DNA from: Saccharothrix violaceirubra
Lineage (GTDB): Bacteria > Actinomycetota > Actinomycetes > Mycobacteriales > Pseudonocardiaceae
Direction: 5' to 3'
Assembly (NCBI RefSeq): GCF_014203755.1
Contig: NZ_JACHJS010000001.1
Span: 5,394,001-5,458,000, forward strand
DNA length: 64,000 nt
Shown here: positions 49,233-57,619 of the stretch, piece after piece
How positions within the stretch are numbered: the stretch's first letter is position 1
Layout of the letters: every line of letters starts with the position of its first letter
Position numbers and translations under genes: made by a program
Notes under the pieces: model-generated
The model's input: the letters and a program-made list of their open reading frames with translations, nothing else
What the model was told of the DNA's origin: nothing
Database searches by the model: none

Positions 49233-52055
49233 ATGACGGAAACCGTCGGTGGCACCACGGCGAAGAACGCCGGCCGCAACAACGGCAAGCGGGCCGGCTT
49301 GTCGATCGGCCGGGTGTACACCACCGCGGGCACGCACCCGTACGACGAGGTCACGTGGGAACGCCGGGACGTCGTGATGACGAACTGGCGGGACGGCTCG
49401 ATCAACTTCGAGCAGCGCGGGGTCGAGTTCCCCGATTTCTGGTCGGTCAACGCGACCAACATCGTGACCAGCAAATACTTCCGCGGCGCCGTGGGCACCC
49501 CGCAGCGCGAGCACAGCGTGCGCCAGTTGATCGACCGGGTCGTGAAGACCTACACCGAGGCGGGCACCAAGCACGGCTACTTCGCCACCGAGGCCGACGC
49601 CGAGGTGTTCGAGCACGAGCTGACCTGGATGCTGCTGCACCAGGTGTTCAGCTTCAACTCGCCGGTGTGGTTCAACGTGGGCACGCCGTCGCCGCAGCAG
49701 GTCAGCGCGTGCTTCATCCTCTCGGTCGACGACACCATGGAGTCGATCCTGAACTGGTACCGCGAGGAGGGCCTGATCTTCAAGGGCGGCTCCGGTGCCG
49801 GCCTGAACCTCTCGCGCATCCGCTCGTCGAAGGAACTGCTGTCCTCCGGCGGCACCGCGTCGGGTCCGGTGTCGTTCATGCGCGGCGCGGACGCGTCGGC
49901 GGGCACGATCAAGTCCGGCGGTGCCACGCGGCGGGCCGCGAAGATGGTCGTGCTGGACGTCGACCACCCCGACGTCGAGGAGTTCATCGAGACCAAGGCG
50001 CGCGAGGAGGACAAGGTCCGCGCGCTGCGCGACGCCGGGTTCGACATGGACCTGGGCGGCAAGGACATCGTGTCCGTGCAGTACCAGAACGCGAACAACT
50101 CCATCCGCGTGTCCGACGAGTTCATGCGCGCCTACGAGGGCGGCGACGAGTTCGGCCTGCGTTCGCGGCAGACCGGCGAGGTCATCGAGAACGTCGACGC
50201 GAAGGGCCTGTTCCGCAAGCTCGCGCAGGCCGCGTGGGAGTGCGCCGACCCGGGCATCCAGTACGACGGCACGATCAACGACTGGCACACCACGCCGGAG
50301 TCGGGCCGGATCACCGCGTCCAACCCGTGCTCGGAGTACATGCACCTGGACAACTCCAGCTGCAACCTGGCGTCGCTGAACCTGATGAAGTTCCTGACCG
50401 ACGACGGTTCGTTCGAGGTCGAGAAGTTCACCAAGGCCGTCGAGCTGATCATCACCGCGATGGACATCTCGATCTGCTTCGCCGACTTCCCCACGCCCGC
50501 GATCGGCGACACCACGCGCGCGTTCCGGCAGCTGGGCATCGGCTACGCCAACCTGGGCGCGCTGCTCATGGCGACCGGCCACGCGTACGACTCGGAGGGC
50601 GGCCGTGCGCTGGCCGCCACCATCACGTCGCTGATGCAGGGCGTGGCGTACAAGCGGTCGGCCGAGCTGGCGGGCGTCGTCGGCGCGTACGACGGTTATG
50701 CGCGCAACGCCGACTCGCACCAGCGCGTGATCCGCAAGCACGCGGCGGCCAACGACGAGATCCGCACGCTGCACGCCACCGACGCGGCCGTGCTGAAGGC
50801 TGCGACCAAGGCCTGGCAGGAGTGCCTGCGCATCGGCGCCCGCAACGGGTGGCGCAACGCGCAGGCGTCCGTGCTCGCCCCGACCGGCACGATCGGTCTG
50901 ATGATGGACTGCGACACGACCGGCATCGAGCCGGACCTGGCGCTGGTCAAGTTCAAGAAGCTGGTCGGCGGCGGTTCGATGCAGATCGTCAACCAGACCG
51001 TGCCGCGCGCGCTCGCGGCGCTGGGCTACGCGGCCGAGCAGGTCGAGGCGATCACCGAGCACATCTCCGAGCACGGTCACGTCGTGGACGCGCCGGGCCT
51101 CAAGCCCGAGCACTACGAGGTGTTCGACTGCGCCATGGGTGAGCGGTCGATCGCCCCCATGGGTCACGTGCGGATGATGGCGGCGGTCCAGCCGTTCCTG
51201 TCCGGCGCGATCTCCAAGACGGTGAACATGCCGGAGACGGCGACTGTCGAGGAGGTCGAGGAGATCTACTACCAGGGCTGGAAGCTGGGCCTGAAGGCGC
51301 TCGCCATCTACCGCGACAACTGCAAGGTCGGCCAGCCGCTGTCGGCGGGCAAGTCGGCGAAGGCCGCCGCGGAGACCAAGCCCGAGCCGGTCGTGGAGTA
51401 CCGCCCCGTCCGCAAGCGCCTGCCCAAGAAGCGCCCGTCGCAGACCGTGTCGTTCACGGTCGGCGGTGCCGAGGGCTACCTGCACGCCGGTTCGTACCCG
51501 GACGACGGCCTCGGCGAGATCTTCGTGAAGCTGGGCAAGCAGGGTTCCACGCTGGCGGGCGTGATGGACGCGTTCTCGATGTCCATCTCGGTGGGCCTGC
51601 AGTACGGCATCCCGCTGGAGTTCTACGTCTCGAAGTTCCAGAACCTGCGCTTCGAGCCGGCGGGCATGACCGACGACCCGGACGTCCGGATCGCGACCAG
51701 CGTGCTGGACTACCTGTTCCGCCGGTTGGCCCTGGACTACCTGCCGTACGAGAAGCGTTCGCAGCTGGGCATCTTCACCGCGGACGAGCGCACGGCCCAG
51801 GTGGCGGCCGACTACGGCACGTCGTCGGACGTCGACCTGGAGGGCCTGCGCACGTCGGTCGAGTCCACGAAGAAGCCCGAGGCGGAGGTCGCGAAGCCGA
51901 CCACGTCGCGGGTCGGCAGCTCGACCGAGCTGCTCGAACTGCACCTGGGCAAGGCCGCCGACGCGCCGCTGTGCATGACGTGCGGCACCAAGATGCGCCC
52001 GGCCGGTTCCTGCTACCTGTGCGAGGGCTGCGGCTCGACGTCGGGTTGCAGCTGA
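49233..52055 (+). CDS. nrdJ: Class II (adenosylcobalamin-dependent) ribonucleoside-diphosphate reductase
   Basis: A predicted 940-residue reductase supplying deoxyribonucleotides with or without oxygen. The N-terminal region reads WERRDVVMTNWRDGS and FFRGAVGT-like blocks; QVSACFILSV holds a redox Cys, NPCSEYMHLDNSSCNLASLNL is the substrate-site signature (core NPCSEYMHLDNSSCNL), and APTGTIGLMMDCDTTGIEP follows. The C-terminal tail ends in a zinc-like cluster, CMTCGTKMRPAGSCYLCEGC with a final SGCS. No small subunit is present, consistent with class II. A 17-bp terminator follows. Confidence 0.95.
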   Translation: MTETVGGTTAKNAGRNNGKRAGLSIGRVYTTAGTHPYDEVTWERRDVVMTNWRDGSINFEQRGVEFPDFWSVNATNIVTSKYFRGAVGTPQREHSVRQLIDRVVKTYTEAGTKHGYFATEADAEVFEHELTWMLLHQVFSFNSPVWFNVGTPSPQQVSACFILSVDDTMESILNWYREEGLIFKGGSGAGLNLSRIRSSKELLSSGGTASGPVSFMRGADASAGTIKSGGATRRAAKMVVLDVDHPDVEEFIETKAREEDKVRALRDAGFDMDLGGKDIVSVQYQNANNSIRVSDEFMRAYEGGDEFGLRSRQTGEVIENVDAKGLFRKLAQAAWECADPGIQYDGTINDWHTTPESGRITASNPCSEYMHLDNSSCNLASLNLMKFLTDDGSFEVEKFTKAVELIITAMDISICFADFPTPAIGDTTRAFRQLGIGYANLGALLMATGHAYDSEGGRALAATITSLMQGVAYKRSAELAGVVGAYDGYARNADSHQRVIRKHAAANDEIRTLHATDAAVLKAATKAWQECLRIGARNGWRNAQASVLAPTGTIGLMMDCDTTGIEPDLALVKFKKLVGGGSMQIVNQTVPRALAALGYAAEQVEAITEHISEHGHVVDAPGLKPEHYEVFDCAMGERSIAPMGHVRMMAAVQPFLSGAISKTVNMPETATVEEVEEIYYQGWKLGLKALAIYRDNCKVGQPLSAGKSAKAAAETKPEPVVEYRPVRKRLPKKRPSQTVSFTVGGAEGYLHAGSYPDDGLGEIFVKLGKQGSTLAGVMDAFSMSISVGLQYGIPLEFYVSKFQNLRFEPAGMTDDPDVRIATSVLDYLFRRLALDYLPYEKRSQLGIFTADERTAQVAADYGTSSDVDLEGLRTSVESTKKPEAEVAKPTTSRVGSSTELLELHLGKAADAPLCMTCGTKMRPAGSCYLCEGCGSTSGCS

Positions 52056-52065
52056 CAGATCGACC

Positions 52066-52102
52066 GGAAGGTCCCCCGGACGCGACGTCCGGGGGACCTT
52101 CC
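52066..52102 (+). terminator. Strong terminator after nrdJ
   Basis: Perfect 17-bp stem GGAAGGTCCCCCGGACG / CGTCCGGGGGACCTTCC with a 3-nt loop (CGA), followed by CTTGT. It marks the end of the conserved block. Confidence 0.9.
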
Positions 52103-52161
52103 CTTGTCCGGGGACGTGGAGGGCCGCCCGTGATGGCCGGACCTTCGAGCGCCGAGACTTA

Positions 52162-52174
52162 CTACCGCTGGTAG
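52162..52174. promoter_or_regulatory. Palindrome before the vapB-like gene
   Basis: CTACC-GCT-GGTAG, a perfect inverted repeat 9 bp before the antitoxin ATG, overlapping a TAGCAT -10-like hexamer. Toxin-antitoxin operons are usually autorepressed from such a site. Confidence 0.55.
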
Positions 52175-52183
52175 CATCAAGTC

Positions 52184-52576
52184 ATGACCGCTCGCGACCC
52201 CGCCGACGAGAGTGCCCGCCCGCACCCGGGCCGGGCCGACTCGGTCGCGAGGCTCGCCAGACAGCTGGGATTCCTGCACGACGAGGGGAAAGCACCCGAG
52301 GCGTTCGCGTCTACGGCTCGTACCGAACACGGCCACGACGAGCGTCCGTTGGGACGCGCACGCAAGGTGAGCGTGTCCATGCCCGAAGAGCTGACGGTCG
52401 CGGTCCAACGGCGGGTCGGACGCGGCGAGTTCAGCCAGTACGTCACCGAGGCCGTCACACGCCAGTTGGAGTTGGACCTGCTGGGCGATCTGGCCGCACT
52501 GCTCGCCGAGGAACACGGCGCGGTGCCCGAAGAGTTCCTGGCAGAGGCTGGAGCGGCGTGGCCGGACGTCGAGTGA
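52184..52576 (+). CDS. Ribbon-helix-helix antitoxin (VapB-like)
   Basis: A predicted 130-residue protein. About residues 60-98 form a ribbon-helix-helix domain, RKVSVSMPEELTVAVQRRVG then FSQYVTEAVTRQLELD. The last 30 residues are acidic (LLAEEHGAVPEEFLAEAGAAW) and would cover the toxin's active site. The N-terminal 55 residues are longer than in usual VapB proteins and contain LARQLGFLHDEG, of unknown role. The stop overlaps the PIN toxin's ATG (TGATG), the classic coupled arrangement. Confidence 0.8.
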   Translation: MTARDPADESARPHPGRADSVARLARQLGFLHDEGKAPEAFASTARTEHGHDERPLGRARKVSVSMPEELTVAVQRRVGRGEFSQYVTEAVTRQLELDLLGDLAALLAEEHGAVPEEFLAEAGAAWPDVE

Positions 52577-52992
52577 TGAGCGGCGGAACGCTGGTCCTGG
52601 ACAGCGAGGGCCTGGTCAAGATCGCGGCCGGCGACTCCCGGGCACGGGCCTACCTGGAGACCGCGCGGACCCGCGGGGCGCGCGTCGTCGTCAGCGCCGT
52701 CACCTTGGCCGAGGTGTTGCGCGGCGGTCACCGGGACACCGCGGTGCATCGCGTGCTGTCCCGGATCGTCGTCACGCCCGTGACCCCGGAACTCGGACGC
52801 GCCGCCGGAGAACTCCTGGGCTCGACCGGGCTGTCCGGGCATCGCTGCGCCATCGACGCGATGGTCGCGGCGACCGCGTTGCGGCAGGGGCGCCCCGTGG
52901 TGCTGCTGACCAGCGACCCCGACGACTGGGAACGTCTGGTCGAGGAGCCTGAGCGGGCCAAGGAACAGCGTGTCGTGGTCGTGCACATCTGA
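52576..52992 (+). CDS. PIN-domain toxin (VapC-like RNase)
   Basis: A predicted 138-residue PIN ribonuclease. The acidic tetrad is visible: Asp9 in LVLDSEGL, Glu46 in VTLAEVLRG, Asp94 in CAIDAMVAA, and Asp114 in LTSDPDDW. The Asp94-x-x-x-Ala context (the family often has DALIAATA) and the length fit VapC. Target RNA is unknown. It is coupled to the upstream antitoxin and followed by 36 bp before the propeller protein's upstream mini-ORF. Confidence 0.85.
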   Translation: MSGGTLVLDSEGLVKIAAGDSRARAYLETARTRGARVVVSAVTLAEVLRGGHRDTAVHRVLSRIVVTPVTPELGRAAGELLGSTGLSGHRCAIDAMVAATALRQGRPVVLLTSDPDDWERLVEEPERAKEQRVVVVHI

Positions 52993-53028
52993 CCGTCGGG
53001 CAAGGTTCTCGTGGCAGACTGGATTCCA

Positions 53029-53063
53029 TGATCTACGGAATCGAGTTCTCCACGCGCCGGTGA
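53029..53063 (+). other. 11-codon upstream ORF overlapping the propeller gene start
   Basis: ATG ATC TAC GGA ... ends in TGA at 53061-53063, reading MIYGIEFSTRR. Its stop overlaps the GTG at 53060 (GTGA). It may be a translated leader that couples initiation, or the true N-terminus of the propeller gene separated by a one-base frameshift. Confidence 0.35.
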
Positions 53064-54409
53064 GCGCGCGTATCTCCGTCGACCGCGTGTACGGCGCCGA
53101 CCGGTCCGGGCGGCCTACCCGGGTCGCGGTCGGGCATGGTTTCGCGGCCGTCGTCGAACGGGTCGGCACGTCCTGGTGGCATGGGCGGCAAGGGACTCCC
53201 TGGAGGTACGTCCTCCGGGTGTACCGGGGCTCGGAGGAGCTGCACGCGGTCGACCTGCCGTGGGCGGTGAACGCGGTGACCTTCCACCCCACGTCGCCGG
53301 TGCTGGTGTTCGCGGCCGGGCAGTACGACGGCGGCTATCGGCATCACGGGCGGTTGTCGTGGCTGGACCTGACCACGGGCGACGTCCACACGGTGCTCGA
53401 CGAGAACGTGCGCCGGTTGGCGTGGGTCGACCGGACGTTGGTCGCCGATGCCGCACCGCCGTTCGAACTCGACGGCGCCGAGGCCGCCACCAGGTACACG
53501 ATCGACTGGGAAGGGATGCCTGACGTGCGCACGCACGTCCTGATCCCCATCCCTCCGCATCCGGACGACGACCCCGGGACACCGGGCCGTGGGGCGATCC
53601 ACGCGGTCCGCGCCCTGTCCGACGGGCGGGTTCTCGTGGCCGGTGCGGATGGTCTCGCCTGCCTCGACCAGCCAGGTCCATTGTGGACTGTCGAGGGTGC
53701 GGCTCACCAGATCGTGGTCGACGGTGACGGCCTGATCGTGAACCAGTCGGCGGACGGCGTGGTGCTGCGGGTGTCCCTGGACGGCGTGGTGTCGTCCCGT
53801 CGGACGTTCGACCATCCCATCGTGTTGACCTCCACCATGACCGGACGCGTTCTGGTGCACAGCCACGCGCACCCGGTCGGGCAGTTGCTCGACGGCGGCA
53901 CGGTCGACCTGGGCCGGACCGATGCCGTCAACGGCCTGTTCGACATCGCTCGTGCGCCGGACCTGCTGGTGGTGAAGGACAGGTGGGTCGTCGGCGTGTC
54001 GAGCGGGCCGCTGTTCCCGTTGGAGTGGGACGAGGAGCGCGACGCCCGCCTGTCGGGCGGTGTCGGCGCGTACCTGCCGGACCGCCCGTCCCTCGTGCAC
54101 ACCGGTCAGGTGCACCGGGCGTGCGGAACGGTCGGCGGTTTCGTCGTCCGCCGCTCGTACCCGGACGGGGCGGCGGAATGGGTGACGACCACCGCGACCC
54201 GCGCGCTCGCATCGGACGCCGACGCCGAGTTCACGTGGGTGGCGACGATCGGCCGTGATCTCACGGTGCTGTCGAGCGGGACGGGGGCCGAGATCGCCCG
54301 ACTCCCGCTGGCGGACCACGGGATTCCGCTCGCGGTGGGCCTGGCGGGTCGGGGAAAGGTCGTGGTGGGCACGGATCTGGGACGGCTGCTGTACTGCTCG
54401 CTCGACTAG
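53060..54409 (+). CDS. Cytoplasmic WD40-like beta-propeller protein of unknown function
   Basis: A predicted 449-residue protein without signal or membrane segment. It is built of propeller blades with [56 protein letters not shown], and GRDLTVLSSGTGAEIARLPL in series, covering most of its length, with no catalytic motif. GTG 53060 gives VSARISVDRVYG. A second propeller protein of similar length lies 1 kb downstream past the CRISPR array; both may be scaffold or sensor components. Start uncertain because of the mini-ORF in front. Confidence 0.75.
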   Translation: MSARISVDRVYGADRSGRPTRVAVGHGFAAVVERVGTSWWHGRQGTPWRYVLRVYRGSEELHAVDLPWAVNAVTFHPTSPVLVFAAGQYDGGYRHHGRLSWLDLTTGDVHTVLDENVRRLAWVDRTLVADAAPPFELDGAEAATRYTIDWEGMPDVRTHVLIPIPPHPDDDPGTPGRGAIHAVRALSDGRVLVAGADGLACLDQPGPLWTVEGAAHQIVVDGDGLIVNQSADGVVLRVSLDGVVSSRRTFDHPIVLTSTMTGRVLVHSHAHPVGQLLDGGTVDLGRTDAVNGLFDIARAPDLLVVKDRWVVGVSSGPLFPLEWDEERDARLSGGVGAYLPDRPSLVHTGQVHRACGTVGGFVVRRSYPDGAAEWVTTTATRALASDADAEFTWVATIGRDLTVLSSGTGAEIARLPLADHGIPLAVGLAGRGKVVVGTDLGRLLYCSLD

Positions 54410-54496
54410 GGTGGATCGCATGCGTGCACGTGGACCCCTGGGCTTCCGGTAGTTGCCGCCGGGAAGGTCCCGAGCGGTGTACTCCGGGGGAGTCCC

Positions 54497-54814
54497 ATGT
54501 CCCGCACCGCACATCCCCGCACGGTCGAGGGGTCTCGGCCGTGGCGCTCGATCGTCGTGGTCGACCTGCGCTACGACCACGCTTGCTTCGCCGAGGCGCG
54601 GGGCGAACGCCCTCGTCCCCGGCTGATCCGCCGCCGGGTGGCGGTCCACCGTTTTCCGCGTGGGCGCAACGACTCGGACGTCCGTGACCGCGCCCAGGTC
54701 CAGGAGCGTCGGGCACGCCGACGGCTTCGGCGTGAGCTGTACCTGGCCCGGGTCGCCGGGCTGGAGGACGTGGTGCCCGCACGGCATCGGCGTGACGCCC
54801 TCTATCACGGGTGA
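54497..54814 (+). CDS. Small basic protein of unknown function
   Basis: A predicted 105-residue, Arg-rich protein (SIVVVDLRYDHACFAEARGE, LIRRRVAVHRFPRG, QVQERRARRRLRRELYLARV). I recognise no family. ATG 54497 has GGGGGAG four bases upstream, and the composition differs from noise frames: it has aromatic residues and balanced Asp/Glu. It ends 82 bp before the CRISPR array on the same strand. Nucleic-acid binding is plausible from charge only. Confidence 0.6.
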   Translation: MSRTAHPRTVEGSRPWRSIVVVDLRYDHACFAEARGERPRPRLIRRRVAVHRFPRGRNDSDVRDRAQVQERRARRRLRRELYLARVAGLEDVVPARHRRDALYHG

Positions 54815-54896
54815 GGTGGGGTGGTCGTGTCGCCTCCGCCTCGACGGAACCGAATGAAAACCGGGTGACGCGCGATAAAGTGCCAGGTCAGGAAGC
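54815..54896 (+). promoter_or_regulatory. Probable CRISPR leader
   Basis: The 82 bp before the first, best-preserved repeat are AT-richer (GAATGAAAACC, GCGATAAAGTG) and end CAGGTCAGGAAGC. The repeat orientation, with TTCCCCGCG at the 5' side, matches the canonical type I-E direction, so transcription should run left to right from here. Confidence 0.6.
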
Positions 54897-55350
54897 GTCT
54901 TCCCCGCGCACGCGGGGGTGGTCCCCACTGGGAGTACACGGGCTCGGGCCACCGCGAGTCTTCCCCGCGCACGCGGGGGTGGTCCCGGGGGGCGTTCGCC
55001 ATTTCTGGGCTCCGTGCCGTCTTCCCCGCGCACGCGGGGGTGGTCCGCCCGACGGTGAGGGCGAAGGGCCGGCCGACACGTCTTCCCCGCGCACGCGGGG
55101 GTGGTCCGATGTCGTGCCGAGATGGCCGGCCGCCGCGCAGCGTCTTCCCCGCGCAGGCGGGGGGGTCGGCATCGTCGATGGGAACGCACACCGCGTACTC
55201 GTCTTCCCCGGCGCCGGCGGGGGTGGTCCCCACCCACGACCAAGCGCACGCGCGCCCCAGCAGTCTTCCCCGCGCAGGCGGGGGTGGTCCCCAGATCCGC
55301 GAACTCCCCGTCGGGCAGGCCCTGTCTTCCCCGCGCAGGCGGGGGTGAGG
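54897..55350 (+). CRISPR. Orphan type I-E-like CRISPR array, 8 repeats
   Basis: Eight direct repeats of about 28 bp starting GTCTTCCCCGCG and ending GGGGGTGGTCC, at 54897, 54958, 55019, 55080, 55142, 55201, 55263 and 55324. Spacers are 31-34 bp, mostly 33 (period 61). The first four repeats are identical; from the fifth on position 15 is G instead of C or otherwise altered, repeats 5 and 6 carry indels, and repeat 8 is cut short. The repeat is of the actinobacterial type I-E class. No cas gene is in the window, so the array depends on Cas proteins elsewhere or is inactive. Confidence 0.95.
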
Positions 55351-55443
55351 TTCGAAATGTGCTGATCAACCCACATGACCCCGTTTTGTCGGTGGTGGTC
55401 GCTAGCTTGTGCTCAGTCCACGCGGAGCCCAGGGAGCGAGCAC

Positions 55444-56868
55444 ATGTCAGGCACGACGTACCTCGAACTGTCCGAAACGGGCGGTGGGGCGCACAAGTTC
55501 TACGAGGTGCGGGTCGACGGCACCGAGGTCACGATCACCTACGGTCGGATCGGGGAGCAGGGGCAGATCCGGACCGCCTCGTTCGCCGACCACGACAAGG
55601 CGGTCAAGGCCGCCGAGAAGAAGATCGGCGAAAAGGTGCGCAAGGGCTACGCCCCGGCAGTGAAGGGCATGCGCCAGCGCAGAGCGGTGAGCCGCCGGCA
55701 GATCGTGAGCACCCGCTCGACCGCCCGCCAGGCCCCCGTCCTGTGGCGGTTCGCGTCCGGCGCTCCCGCGTTCGGCATCTTCATCGGCGAGGACCACGCC
55801 TGGGTGGGCAACGAGAACGGGGACGTCTACACGCTCACCCACGACGGCCGGGTCACCGGGCGGTTCGGGTTGCCCGACTCGGTCAAGTGCATCGTGGCCG
55901 ACGACTTCTGGATCTACGCCGGTTGCGACGACGGCAACGTCTACGACCTGGGCGCCAAGGTCCCCCGGGTCGCCTACGAGATCGCCGACGACGTGGACAT
56001 CTACTGGCTGGACATCCACGACGGCGTGCTCGGCGTCTCCGACCGCAAGGGCGGCGTCACGGTCGTGGATCACGAGGACGAGTTCCAGTGGTCGCGCCCG
56101 GCCAACGGGGACAGCGCGTGGATGGTGCGCTGCTCCGACGAGGGCGTCTTCCACGGGCACTCCGGTGGCGTGACGCGCTACTCCGAGCGCGGTGACCGGG
56201 TCTGGCACTCCGACACCGTGGGCAGTGTGCTGTTCGGCTGGCAGGAGCGCACCGAGGTGTTCGCGGGCACGAGCCGGTCGCGGGTGCACCGGTTCGCCAA
56301 GTCCGACGGCCGCGAGACCGGCGTCTACGTGTGCGACGCGGCCGTGTTCTCGTGCGCCACCTCGCCCGACGGCGAGTTCGTGTTCGCGGGTGACAACCAG
56401 TCGTCCGTCTACTGCTTCGCCGCCGACGGCACGCGGTTGTGGAAGCTGGCCACGGGCTGCGGTTCCGCGTTCTCCATGCAGTACCGCGACGAGCGCCTCT
56501 ACCTCGTGACCACCGACGGTTCGCTCGCGTGCGTCGACGCGAGCCCGGCCGCCGTGCACGCCGCCGAGCAGGGCCAACTGCCGCAGCGCCAGGACATCAA
56601 GGCCGGTGCGATCGAACGCGTCGAGGCCACCGCCGAGGTGGAGATCGTCTCGCACGTGGACGCGGGCGAGGGTGTCGTCGTCGAGTGCACCCAGGAAGGC
56701 GGCCGGATCAGGGTGCACGTGGTGTCCGACGGCTACAACCGGTCGTGGGGCGTGCAGTTCCCCAAGCAGATCCGGGTTCCCGGCGCCCGCTACCTCGTGT
56801 CCGAGGTGCTCACGTCGGCGAGCGGCTCGTTCTACCGCGCCCGAGGGGAGATCAAGCGCATCCGTTGA
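55444..56868 (+). CDS. WGR-domain beta-propeller protein
   Basis: A predicted 474-residue cytoplasmic protein. Residues 1-80 are a WGR domain: TYLELSETGGGAHKFYEVRV (partial), TITYGRIGEQGQ and ADHDKAVKAAEKKIGEKVRKGY. The Trp-Gly-Arg motif itself reads YGRIG. WGR domains bind nucleic acid or nucleotides in PARPs. About 100-400 is a PQQ/WD40-like propeller (AWVGNENGDVYTLTHDGR, IYAGCDDGNVYDLG, VFAGDNQSSVYCFAADGTRLW), followed by a separate strand-rich tail. ATG 55444 follows GGGAG. It starts 94 bp after the CRISPR array. Function unknown. Confidence 0.85.
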   Translation: MSGTTYLELSETGGGAHKFYEVRVDGTEVTITYGRIGEQGQIRTASFADHDKAVKAAEKKIGEKVRKGYAPAVKGMRQRRAVSRRQIVSTRSTARQAPVLWRFASGAPAFGIFIGEDHAWVGNENGDVYTLTHDGRVTGRFGLPDSVKCIVADDFWIYAGCDDGNVYDLGAKVPRVAYEIADDVDIYWLDIHDGVLGVSDRKGGVTVVDHEDEFQWSRPANGDSAWMVRCSDEGVFHGHSGGVTRYSERGDRVWHSDTVGSVLFGWQERTEVFAGTSRSRVHRFAKSDGRETGVYVCDAAVFSCATSPDGEFVFAGDNQSSVYCFAADGTRLWKLATGCGSAFSMQYRDERLYLVTTDGSLACVDASPAAVHAAEQGQLPQRQDIKAGAIERVEATAEVEIVSHVDAGEGVVVECTQEGGRIRVHVVSDGYNRSWGVQFPKQIRVPGARYLVSEVLTSASGSFYRARGEIKRIR

Positions 56869-56904
56869 CCTTGCCCTTGGCGGCAGGGTCGGACGATCAC
56901 GGGC

Positions 56905-57615
56905 ATGGACATCGTGATCGTCACCGGAGCGGGTTCGGGCATCGGCCGGGCGACGGCCCGCCGACTGGCGAAGGGCGGCGCACGCGTCGTCGCCGTCGGC
57001 CGACGCCCCGAACCGCTCGCCGAGACCGCCGCGGGCCTGGACATCCACCCGCTGGCCGCCGACGTGACCGTCGACCCCGAGGGCATCGTGACCGAGGTCG
57101 TCGACCGGTTCGGCCGAGTGGACGTGCTGGTCAACAACGCCGGCATCGCCCGGCCGGGCAGGCTCGACGCGGTCGACCGTTCGACCGCGCTGGACCTGTT
57201 CGCGACGAACCTGTTGGCGCCGTTGCTGCTCACGTCCGCCGCCGTCCGCGCCATGCCGGACGGCGGCGTGGTGTGCAACGTGAGCACGGCGATCGGCCAA
57301 CGCGGCTGGCCGGAGAGTTCGGTCTACGCCGGGCTGAAGGCCGCGCTGGACTCGTTCACCCGCAGCTGGGCCGTGGAACTCGCCCCTCGGGGCATCCGCG
57401 TGGTCGCGGTCGCTCCCGGCGCGATCGAGACCCCGATCGCCGACGGCCTGCCGGCCGAACGCCGACAGGCGCTGCGGAACTGGCAGATCGCCCACACCCC
57501 GCTGGGTCGGGTCGGCACGCCTGATGAGGTCGCCGACGCGATCGCGAACCTGATCGGCTCGACGTTCGTGACCGGCGTCGTGCTTCCGGTCGACGGAGGC
57601 GCCGTCGTAGCGTGA
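56905..57615 (+). CDS. SDR-family oxidoreductase
   Basis: A predicted 236-residue classical short-chain dehydrogenase. The cofactor motif is TGAGSGIGRATA, with NNAGIARPG, a catalytic Ser region NVSTAIG, and Tyr-x-x-x-Lys in YAGLKAALDSF; VAPGAIETPIADGL follows. ARRVVAVGRRPEPL-like Arg residues after strand 2 suggest NADP(H). The substrate cannot be inferred. It is followed 4 bp later by a MerR regulator, which probably controls it. Confidence 0.9.
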   Translation: MDIVIVTGAGSGIGRATARRLAKGGARVVAVGRRPEPLAETAAGLDIHPLAADVTVDPEGIVTEVVDRFGRVDVLVNNAGIARPGRLDAVDRSTALDLFATNLLAPLLLTSAAVRAMPDGGVVCNVSTAIGQRGWPESSVYAGLKAALDSFTRSWAVELAPRGIRVVAVAPGAIETPIADGLPAERRQALRNWQIAHTPLGRVGTPDEVADAIANLIGSTFVTGVVLPVDGGAVVA

Positions 57616-57619
57616 CGGC

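Noticed and set aside
48594..51944. An 1116-codon minus-strand frame over nrdR-nrdJ
   Set aside because: Antisense shadow of the class II reductase; Arg/Val/His-rich with no motif.
52100..57000. cas genes beside the CRISPR array
   Set aside because: All frames were checked by eye for Cas3 helicase, Cas1, Cas2, Cas5/6/7 and Cse1/2 features; the neighbours are propellers, a toxin-antitoxin pair and an SDR.
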